A DNA stretch of 62,205 bases from the NCBI GenBank assembly GCA_964650695.1, contig CAZYVA010000003.1:1-62205 (forward strand), in the 5' to 3' direction. Positions 56,916-62,205 of the stretch are shown in pieces. The stretch's first letter is position 1. Each line of letters starts with the position of its first letter. Position numbers and translations under genes: made by a program. Below the pieces are notes generated by a model that made no database searches, was not told the origin of the DNA, and saw nothing but the letters and a program-made list of their open reading frames with translations. This DNA comes from CAZYVA01 sp964650695. Its GTDB lineage: Bacteria; Bacillota; Clostridia; Lachnospirales; Lachnospiraceae.

Positions 56916-57161
56916 TTAATCTGCTGCTTCCGACAAATTTGTGGAAAAGCTGTCGATGCTGGAATAATCCAGTTCCACTGTCTCAATGCCCTTATTTTCT
57001 TCATAGGTGTCGTAGGCAGAATAGCCAAACCATCCGACCAGCGCGGCACATACGGCCGCAGCTGCGCATCTGAGAAGAATGCTTTTGGCTTTTTCTTTTT
57101 TCATTGCCTGCTTACGGTTTGCTTTTTCTTTTTTATACCTGTCTACTTTTGCCTGGCTCAT
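56916..57161 (-). CDS. Small single-span membrane protein of unknown function
   Basis: 81-residue protein. Lys/Arg-rich N-terminus (MSQAKVDRYKKEKANRKQAM, 1-20, with more Lys to residue 27), one membrane helix (about 31-50, LRCAAAAVCAALVGWFGYSA), then an acidic C-terminus of about 30 residues. By the positive-inside rule the N-terminus is cytoplasmic. GAGGAG precedes the ATG at 57161. Similar SQAKVDRYK-type proteins are common in Lachnospiraceae; role unknown. It lies between degV and pheST on the same strand, 94 nt downstream of degV. Confidence 0.78.
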   Translation of the reverse strand: MSQAKVDRYKKEKANRKQAMKKEKAKSILLRCAAAAVCAALVGWFGYSAYDTYEENKGIETVELDYSSIDSFSTNLSEAAD

Positions 57162-57255
57162 CTTTCGATACTCCTCAATCCCTGGATATAGTTTTCCGGC
57201 TGCGCGGTATGCCGCCAGCCGCCTGACACAGCCCAGTGTAACACAAACCGGAAAA

Positions 57256-58095
57256 TTATACAACCACAATCACTCCGCCATCACCGGCATACATACTGCT
57301 GATCCCGGCCGTATCCATCAGGACTATATCGCCAAACTCCGCCCTCTCCATCAGGAGTTTTTTCACATATTCCCCTCTTTCCCTACAATTACAGTGGGAA
57401 ATCGCCAAAATCTTGTCCTTCGTGTCCCTTGCGTCCGCAAGGATACAGCCGACCATCTTTGCCAGGCCCTTTTTCATCCCCCTTGCCTGGGACAACTGGC
57501 AGATGGAACCTTCCGGGGTGGAACCCATGACTGGTTTGATGTTCAGCGCCGTCGCAACAAATGCCTTAAGCCCTTTCAGCCGGCCGTTCTTACGGAGCGT
57601 ATCCAAGGTCTCCAGGATAAAATATGTGTGCTGTCCTTCGATATAAGCCTCCACAGTATCAACCACTTCCCTGAAACCCATGCCTTTCTCTTCGCACTCC
57701 GCTATTTTCAGTCCGATCAATGTCTCCCCAATGGAAGCAGAACGGGAATCAAACACGTAAATATCTTTTTCCCCGCACTCCTCAATATAAAGGTTCCTCC
57801 CTAGCTGTGCGCTGTTGTAGGAACCGCTTAGCTGTGCGCTCAGTGTCACCGCGTAAACCCTTTCAGCATCGCAGCGGTAGGATTCCATATAACTCTCCGG
57901 GGACGGACAGGATGATTTTGGGCATTTTTCAGACTGGCGGACTCTCCGCAGGAAATCCGCCTGGTCAAAGGTCTCGTCATCCACGATGTGATGCCCGCCA
58001 ACCTCAATCGAAAGAGAAGCCGTCCCAAAATGCCCGGAAGCTTTCATCTCCTCCGTCAGTTCTCCGCAGCTATCAATGATCACTTTATAACTCAT
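57256..58095 (-). CDS. DegV-family fatty-acid-binding protein
   Basis: 279-residue DegV-fold protein; family members (FakB) bind a fatty acid and present it to the kinase FakA. Visible: KVIIDSCGELTEEM at the start, SQPSPESYM-like SSCPSPESYMESY (about 67-79), LSAQLSGSYNSAQLGR (about 92-107), DSRSASIGETLIGLK, and a C-terminal GDIVLMDTAGISSMYAGDGG. GGAGGAAAG precedes the ATG at 58095. It may work with the DAK2 kinase at 6793-8520 (inference from family). Confidence 0.9.
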   Translation of the reverse strand: MSYKVIIDSCGELTEEMKASGHFGTASLSIEVGGHHIVDDETFDQADFLRRVRQSEKCPKSSCPSPESYMESYRCDAERVYAVTLSAQLSGSYNSAQLGRNLYIEECGEKDIYVFDSRSASIGETLIGLKIAECEEKGMGFREVVDTVEAYIEGQHTYFILETLDTLRKNGRLKGLKAFVATALNIKPVMGSTPEGSICQLSQARGMKKGLAKMVGCILADARDTKDKILAISHCNCRERGEYVKKLLMERAEFGDIVLMDTAGISSMYAGDGGVIVVV

Positions 58096-58136
58096 ACTTT
58101 CCTCCAAACACAATGATACGTCTTACAGTCCACGGC

Positions 58137-58219
58137 TCCCTCCCCCTACAAGCCACAGACCGTCTTCTTTGAAGGCTATATGCCGCTTCGCGTCATATGC
58201 CTGCGGCTGTAAAGGGAGG
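58137..58219 (-). repeat. R4 repeat copy 2 (83 nt)
   Basis: Inverse of 32337-32419: CTCCCCCTACAAGCC at left, GGCTGTAAAGGGAGG at right, with CTTTGAAGGCTATATGCCGC and TTCGCGTCATATGCC between. Lies in the leader of the DegV-family gene. Confidence 0.8.
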
Positions 58220-58231
58220 TTCCTGCTTCGC

Positions 58232-58252
58232 AGTCCGATTTGACCCCAACAT
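58232..58252 (-). repeat. R3 boundary fragment
   Basis: On the minus strand ATGATGTTGGGGTCAAATC, matching the outer end of R3 palindromes (compare the leuS and 9001 copies), directly after TATAAT. Only this end is present before the R4 copy. Confidence 0.5.
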
Positions 58253-58319
58253 CATTATATGTGGTTTCAAAAACCATATGTGATACTATACCACATCTGT
58301 GATGGAAAAGAAAGCTTTT

Positions 58320-59483
58320 TCACTCACGAATCTCAATTTTCCTGGAGACGCTGAGCGCAATGCCCATCTCAATCATCAGGAACACAATGGACGTCCCGCC
58401 GTAACTGATGAATGGAAGCGTGATCCCGGTCGTCGGGATCAGGTTGATGACGACCGCTACATTCAAAAACACTTGCAGCGCAATATGTATAAAAATACCG
58501 GTGACGATCAGCGATCCGTACAAATCCGGCGCGTTCTGCGCGATGAACAGAAGCCGGAATAAAAGCATCCCAAAAAGGACCAGGATCATAATCGCCCCGA
58601 AGACCCCAAGCTCTTCACAGATGATCGACAGAATCATGTCGTTCTGCACCTCCGGGATAATCGTTTTCTGGGCGCTGTTTCCCAGACCTTTCCCGAAAAA
58701 GCCGCCTGAGCCGATCGCATATAACGCCTGCATGATCTGAAAACCGCCCTGGGAGGCATAAGCTTCTGGATCCAGCCAGACCAGGATTCTCTGCATACGG
58801 AAACTTCCACTGTTTTCCAGCGCCGCACCCAGCAGATGCGCCCCCAGAACCGCAAGGAGCAGCGCACATACCGCCAGGACGATAAAAGGGGCTGTCTTCG
58901 GATGCACGACAAAAATCATAGCACAAGTGATCCCCATGACGATCACCGCCGTACTCAGATTCTCTGTCAGGACAAATACACACACCGCCGAAAACCCACC
59001 CCAGAGCAGTATCCGCAGGATTCCGTCCTTCGTCTGGATATGCTTCCCCATCCTGCAGATCAAAAGCGGGATAAACAGAATCACCGCAATTTTTGCCACC
59101 TCCGACGGCTGGAATTGCTGGCCAAAGGGAAGCCGAAGCCAGCGCCTCGCGCCATTGACCTCCTTCCCCAGAGGGGTCTGTACCAGCCCCATCAGGAGAA
59201 CAGACAGAAAATAAAGCTGCCTGGACAACTTCCCGAAAACATGGTAGTTCATCCTGGAAACCACATACATCATAAGAAACCCCACAACGCAGAAGAATAA
59301 CTGGCGTTTGAAATAATACATACTGTCCGCATACTGTGCAAGGGCGCTGTAGGAACTTGTGCTATACAACATGACAAGTCCAAAACATACGAGGAAAATC
59401 AGGATTGCCATAAGGCTGTAATCATAGTATCTGATTTTCTTCCTTGTCACCGTCCCTTCTGCATTCCATTCTTGTTCAGCCAT
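58320..59483 (-). CDS. SEDS-family cell shape/division glycosyltransferase (FtsW/RodA/SpoVE)
   Basis: 387-residue integral membrane peptidoglycan polymerase with ten predicted helices. Family blocks: NGARRWLRLPFGQQFQPSEVAK (about 108-129, catalytic Glu region), GGFGLGN-type GSGGFFGKGLGNSAQK (about 260), NDMILSIICEELGVFGA and the C-terminal PFISYGGTS. RodA, FtsW and SpoVE cannot be separated by eye. It has its own promoter at 59592-59620. No partner transpeptidase gene is adjacent. Confidence 0.9.
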   Translation of the reverse strand: MAEQEWNAEGTVTRKKIRYYDYSLMAILIFLVCFGLVMLYSTSSYSALAQYADSMYYFKRQLFFCVVGFLMMYVVSRMNYHVFGKLSRQLYFLSVLLMGLVQTPLGKEVNGARRWLRLPFGQQFQPSEVAKIAVILFIPLLICRMGKHIQTKDGILRILLWGGFSAVCVFVLTENLSTAVIVMGITCAMIFVVHPKTAPFIVLAVCALLLAVLGAHLLGAALENSGSFRMQRILVWLDPEAYASQGGFQIMQALYAIGSGGFFGKGLGNSAQKTIIPEVQNDMILSIICEELGVFGAIMILVLFGMLLFRLLFIAQNAPDLYGSLIVTGIFIHIALQVFLNVAVVINLIPTTGITLPFISYGGTSIVFLMIEMGIALSVSRKIEIRE

Positions 59484-59591
59484 GGCTACACTCCCATCAC
59501 TTTGATCACGCTTCCGTTACTTTCCAGAAGCCTTCAATCTATGGTTCCCGGCTCCGTATCATCCCTGTCCGGGTTTCCATGCGTTTTTTAC

Positions 59592-59620
59592 ATTATACCC
59601 GGGATAGCCTTGAAAAACAA
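59592..59620 (-). promoter_or_regulatory. Sigma-A-type promoter of the SEDS gene
   Basis: On the minus strand TTGTTT (59615-59620), 17 nt, TATAAT (59592-59597), about 100 nt before the start codon. Confidence 0.62.
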
Positions 59621-59684
59621 CCTTCCCTTTTTCTCCCTTTCATTTCCCAGGAGCTTGTGCCTGAAAGCCCTTCCCCCGGCCAGT

Positions 59685-59712
59685 AACACCTTCCCCTGGA
59701 TGTCATATATTA
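59685..59712 (+). promoter_or_regulatory. Possible mother-cell (sigma-E/K) promoter of cotJABC
   Basis: CATATATTA (59704-59712) matches the sigma-K -10 CATANNNTA, with AACA (59685-59688) 15 nt upstream as the -35 MACM. Bacillus cotJ is sigma-E-controlled, and both share the CATA -10. Confidence 0.4.
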
Positions 59713-59746
59713 ATACTGTAAACAGAAAAGAAAGGAGATTTTTCGA

Positions 59747-59983
59747 ATGCCGAATTATCGTTATTCATCTTCGGAATATATGCGGCGGGGCCAGAACATG
59801 CAGCCATGCCCCGCCCCATCTTCCCAGCCTTGCCCACCCCCGTCCCCGTGGGTCATCGCAATGGCTTACGTGCCGTGGCAGGAATGGCAGAACCTGTACG
59901 AACCCGACAAAGGGCTCCGCTACGGGACCATCTTTGAAGATTTGGATAAACCGTTTAAAGGGAGAGGGGGCTGCTGTAAATGA
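59747..59983 (+). CDS. cotJA: Spore coat-associated protein CotJA
   Basis: 78-residue inner coat protein. The N-terminus is Pro/Cys-rich and variable; residues 35-70 hold the conserved AMAYVPWQEWQNLYEPDKGL (about 39-58) and FEDLDKPF. AAAGGAG precedes the ATG. The stop overlaps the cotJB start by 4 nt, showing translational coupling. Confidence 0.94.
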   Translation: MPNYRYSSSEYMRRGQNMQPCPAPSSQPCPPPSPWVIAMAYVPWQEWQNLYEPDKGLRYGTIFEDLDKPFKGRGGCCK

Positions 59984-60249
59984 GCGAACAGAAACCTTGC
60001 CGCGGCGAATTGATGGATTGGATCAACATGGTAAGCTTTGCCGTGGATGACGTCAAACTTTTTCTGGATACCCATCCGCACAATACAGAAGCCCTGGAAT
60101 ACTTTGAAGAGTTTAAAAAGCAGCGCACACAGGCGTTAAAAGAATATGCAAAATATTTTGGCCCTTTGACCATCGACACTGTAAATAGTTGCTCCGATTA
60201 CTGGGACTGGATCCAGCAGCCATGGCCGTGGCAGGAAGGAGGCTGTTAA
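59980..60249 (+). CDS. cotJB: Spore coat protein CotJB
   Basis: 89-residue coat protein; ELMDWINMVSFAVDDVKLFL (about 10-29), LDTHPHN, and the Trp/Pro-rich C-terminus WDWIQQPWPWQEGGC are typical. It lies between cotJA (4-nt overlap) and cotJC (3-nt gap). Confidence 0.94.
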   Translation: MSEQKPCRGELMDWINMVSFAVDDVKLFLDTHPHNTEALEYFEEFKKQRTQALKEYAKYFGPLTIDTVNSCSDYWDWIQQPWPWQEGGC

Positions 60250-60252
60250 TTT

Positions 60253-60849
60253 ATGTGGAATTATGAGAAACGGCTGCAGCACCCTGTAAAAATCACACAG
60301 ACCAATCCGCAAATCGCCCAGGTGATCATTACACAATTCGGAGGCCCGGACGGTGAACTGGCTGCTTCCATGCGCTACCTTTCCCAGAGGTATACTATGC
60401 CATACAAGGAAGTGACGGGCGTTTTAACCGACATCGGCACCGAAGAACTGGCGCACATGGAAATCGTATGCGCGATTGTACACCAACTCACGAGGGATCT
60501 GACTCCGGAACAATTGGAAAAAAGCGGATTTGACAAATATTATGTAGACCACACACTGGCTCTCTGGCCGACGGCTGCATCCGGGCAGGCATGGACCGCT
60601 ACCTACTTCCAGTCCAAAGGAGATCCCATCACCGATCTGCATGAGGATTTGGCAGCAGAACAAAAAGCACGCAGCACCTATGAAAATATCCTGCGGCTCG
60701 TCAAAGACCCGGAAGTATGTGAACCGATCCGGTTCCTGCGGGAAAGAGAGATCGTCCACTACCAGCGTTTCGGTGAAGCTCTCCGTATCGTGCAGGATCA
60801 TCTGGACAGCAAGAATTTTTACGCTTTCAATCCAGAATTTGACTGCTGA
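60253..60849 (+). CDS. cotJC: CotJC, manganese-catalase-type spore coat protein
   Basis: 198-residue ferritin-like protein of the manganese catalase family, found in the spore coat. Metal-ligand candidates are seen in GELAASMRYL (Glu35), EELAHMEIV (Glu and His, about 70-73), DLAAEQKARSTYENI (Glu about 137) and REIVHYQRFGEAL (His about 171), so the dinuclear site looks complete and catalase activity is plausible. It ends at a strong hairpin terminator (60870-60922). Confidence 0.95.
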   Translation: MWNYEKRLQHPVKITQTNPQIAQVIITQFGGPDGELAASMRYLSQRYTMPYKEVTGVLTDIGTEELAHMEIVCAIVHQLTRDLTPEQLEKSGFDKYYVDHTLALWPTAASGQAWTATYFQSKGDPITDLHEDLAAEQKARSTYENILRLVKDPEVCEPIRFLREREIVHYQRFGEALRIVQDHLDSKNFYAFNPEFDC

Positions 60850-60869
60850 TGAGGCATTTTCTGCAAGGC

Positions 60870-60922
60870 GAAAAGGGCAGCGTTTTGGAAACTGTCCGGC
60901 AGTTCCAAAAGGCTGCCCTTTT
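60870..60922 (+). terminator. Terminator of the cotJ operon
   Basis: Long stem GAAAAGGGCAGC (60870-60881) with GCTGCCCTTTTC, and an inner stem GTTTTGGAA/TTCCAAAAG. Ends CCCTTTTCTTCC. It lies 21 nt after the cotJC stop. Confidence 0.85.
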
Positions 60923-60936
60923 CTTCCAGCGGCATA

Positions 60937-60999
60937 CAACCAAAAATCCTCTTAACAAGCAAGCTGGTACAGGATTTTTGGTTATTTGACCCTGGTATC
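60937..60999. repeat. R3 long-hairpin module alone
   Basis: Perfect arms AACCAAAAATCCT (60938-60950) and AGGATTTTTGGTT (60971-60983), then ATTTGACCCTGGTATC. On the minus strand it matches the first module of the 6443 copy, but the ATCC pair region became AACC with the matching change on the other arm. Between convergent cotJC and the zinc-ribbon gene. Confidence 0.8.
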
Positions 61000-61005
61000 A
61001 TCATA

Positions 61006-61488
61006 CTATGTCAATAACATATATACAATCACCGCGGCAACGACGATGATCGCGATCCCCAGAAGGATGATCGGCGCCTTTGACACCTTTTCATCCTCAT
61101 ATTCATCGTAATCATAATCGTAATCTTCCTCATAATCCCTCGTGCGTTTCGCCTTTGTCTTTTTGCTTTTTCCATCGCCCACCGCCAAGAGCTCATCATA
61201 GGCTTTGCGCATCTCTGCTTCCCGCTTGTCACGCACTTTCTTCGCTGGGATATTAGAACGCCCCTCTTCCTCATCCTTCCGGGATTTGGCACTTGCTTTC
61301 CCGGATGCTTTCGACAAGTCCGTTCCCGCCATTTTCTTCGTCCCGGACGTCTTTTTACCGCCCGATGTTTTTTCCTCTGATTCCATATGCTTTGGGGCTT
61401 TGTATTTCTTTTTGCAAGTATAACACAGCAGGTAATTGGGATCTTTTTTCCCTGGCCGTAATTCCTGGCCGCAAACCGGACACTTCAT
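61006..61488 (-). CDS. Zinc-ribbon membrane protein of unknown function
   Basis: 160 residues. N-terminal zinc ribbon CPVCGQELRPG (Cys3, Cys6) and LLCYTCKKKY (two Cys, about 22-25), then a long Lys/Ser/Thr/Glu-rich linker (30-100), an acidic Asp/Tyr-rich segment (DYEEDYDYDYDEYEDEK, about 117-133), and a C-terminal membrane helix (about 138-158). Tail-anchored, ribbon in the cytoplasm, by inference. It has a near-consensus promoter. Family role unknown. Confidence 0.8.
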   Translation of the reverse strand: MKCPVCGQELRPGKKDPNYLLCYTCKKKYKAPKHMESEEKTSGGKKTSGTKKMAGTDLSKASGKASAKSRKDEEEGRSNIPAKKVRDKREAEMRKAYDELLAVGDGKSKKTKAKRTRDYEEDYDYDYDEYEDEKVSKAPIILLGIAIIVVAAVIVYMLLT

Positions 61489-61526
61489 TTGTACTTTTTG
61501 CCTCCTCTTATCGTAATCTTTTCCAA

Positions 61527-61555
61527 ATTATACTACACAAAAAGGAAAATGACAA
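61527..61555 (-). promoter_or_regulatory. Sigma-A-type promoter of the zinc-ribbon gene
   Basis: On the minus strand TTGTCA (61550-61555), 17 nt, TATAAT (61527-61532). Confidence 0.75.
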
Positions 61556-61585
61556 ATACCAATCTTCCCTTTAAGAGCCAAGGCC

Positions 61586-61614
61586 TTGAAAACTTGTCTT
61601 GTAAGTGTTAAGAT
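61586..61614 (+). promoter_or_regulatory. Sigma-A-type promoter of the DtxR-family gene
   Basis: TTGAAA (61586-61591), 17 nt, TAAGAT (61609-61614). Transcription would start near 61621, just before the R3 element. Confidence 0.6.
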
Positions 61615-61624
61615 ATCACTATAT

Positions 61625-61689
61625 GATGTGGGGGTAAAATCTTTGACCCCCATGATACCACGGATCACTCCGTGTTCGCGCACTCCTGG
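61625..61689 (+). repeat. R3 repeat in the DtxR-family gene leader
   Basis: GATGTGGGGGTAAAATCTTT then GACCCCCATGATACCACGG, ATCACTCCGTGTTCGCGCAC and TCCTGG. The palindrome is GGGGGTnAAA...TTTGACCCCC. Same orientation relative to its gene as the leuS copy. Confidence 0.8.
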
Positions 61690-61780
61690 AAAACGGATTT
61701 CAGAGACGCCCCATGAGCCACTCCCCTTTTCATTCATGGCGGAACGCCAATGCGGCGCATGTGGGTTTAAGGAGAAAAAA

Positions 61781-62203
61781 ATGGGATATATCCAACATAA
61801 ATCAGAAGAATCTCTTGAAGATTATTTAGAAACCATATTGATTTTGAGCAACCGCTTACCTGCTGTACGCTCCATAGATGTGGCCAATGAACTTGATTTT
61901 TCAAAACCAAGTGTAAGCGTTGCAATGAAAAATCTCAAAAACCGGAATTACATCACTGTATCCGGCGACGGATATATCCGCTTGACAGAAACCGGAAAAG
62001 AAATTGCGGAGAAAGTATACGAATGCCACAATCTGCTGAAGGACTGGCTGGTGCATTTAGGTGTAGACCCCCAAGTTGCCGCTGCCGATGCGTGCAAAAT
62101 GGAACATGACATCAGCCCCGAAAGTTATGAAGCAATGAAAAAATGCATTTTATCACTTTTAAAGAAAGCGCCGCCCGCTGAGCGTACAAAAATTAAGCCC
62201 TAA
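61781..62203 (+). CDS. DtxR-family metal-dependent transcriptional regulator
   Basis: 140-residue regulator, probably Mn/Fe-responsive. N-terminal winged helix (about 5-70): SLEDYLETILILSN, SIDVANELDFSKPSVSVAMK (HTH) and YIRLTETGKEIAEKV. The metal/dimerisation region has ADACKMEHDISPESYEAM (about 107-124). It lacks the C-terminal SH3-like domain of full-length DtxR, like MntR. AAGGAG precedes the ATG at 61781; the gene ends 2 nt before the window edge, so its target operon cannot be seen. Confidence 0.9.
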   Translation: MGYIQHKSEESLEDYLETILILSNRLPAVRSIDVANELDFSKPSVSVAMKNLKNRNYITVSGDGYIRLTETGKEIAEKVYECHNLLKDWLVHLGVDPQVAAADACKMEHDISPESYEAMKKCILSLLKKAPPAERTKIKP

Positions 62204-62205
62204 AG

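Overview
The window looks like chromosomal DNA of an anaerobic, spore-forming Clostridia, most like Lachnospiraceae. The basis is gene content: a six-subunit Rnf complex, a flavodiiron protein, an alpha/beta-type small acid-soluble spore protein, CotJABC, YlbJ, class III fructose-bisphosphatase, C-type zinc-binding L28, and MutS/MutL with the MutL endonuclease motif. I cannot name a genus. About 58 genes are supported, nearly all on the minus strand, plus one tRNA-Thr. No prophage, integrase, transposase, CRISPR array or rRNA is visible.

Layout, left to right. Positions 1-6.4 kb: 5' end of leuS, convergent ylbJ, then a DivIVA-like coiled-coil gene, coaD, rsmD, a SASP gene and recG. 6.4-14 kb: a 165-bp tandem duplication, DAK2/FakA-like kinase and Asp23, rpmB, a two-gene operon of unknown function behind a sigma-28-like promoter, then ilvN and ilvB. 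14-16 kb: plus-strand flavodiiron protein and a flavin-binding Nim-like protein. 16-21 kb: rnfCDGEAB. 21-32 kb: mutS, mutL, a secreted SGNH hydrolase, an RpiR regulator, an HI0933-type flavoprotein, cmk, ispH and rpsA. 32.5 kb: tRNA-Thr(CGU). 32.6-43 kb: a long translation, secretion and RNA-modification cluster (truA, ylxM, ffh, rpsP, khpA, rimM, trmD, rplS, two lepB-like genes, rbgA, rnhB, yraN, pgeF, mscS). 43-46 kb: unknown small genes, a DnaJ-domain protein, a eukaryotic-type HisA and a lipoprotein. 46-57 kb: fbp, dapB, dapA, queA, RDD protein, sppA, pheT, pheS. 57-62 kb: DegV, FtsW/RodA, cotJABC, a zinc-ribbon membrane protein and a DtxR-family regulator.

The most unusual content is between the genes. 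At least five families of short structured repeats (called R1-R5 here) occupy the intergenic gaps. R1 is a 27-nt hairpin found in the same orientation about 27-35 nt upstream of the start codons of rnfC, rpsP, pheS and a lipoprotein gene. R3 is a modular element bounded by GATACCA ends; four copies begin at or within about 15 nt of the -10 box of well-formed sigma-A-type promoters (leuS, asp23, flavodiiron protein, dtxR). A 121-nt composite carrying R1 occurs in both the leuS and rnf leaders. R5 hairpins lie inside the pheS-pheT and cmk-ispH junctions. Several copies differ by paired changes that preserve stems, which suggests selection on RNA or cruciform structure. Whether these are inert MITE-like repeats or a shared cis-regulatory layer cannot be settled from one window.

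All names come from reading motifs, lengths and order by eye; no database search was possible.
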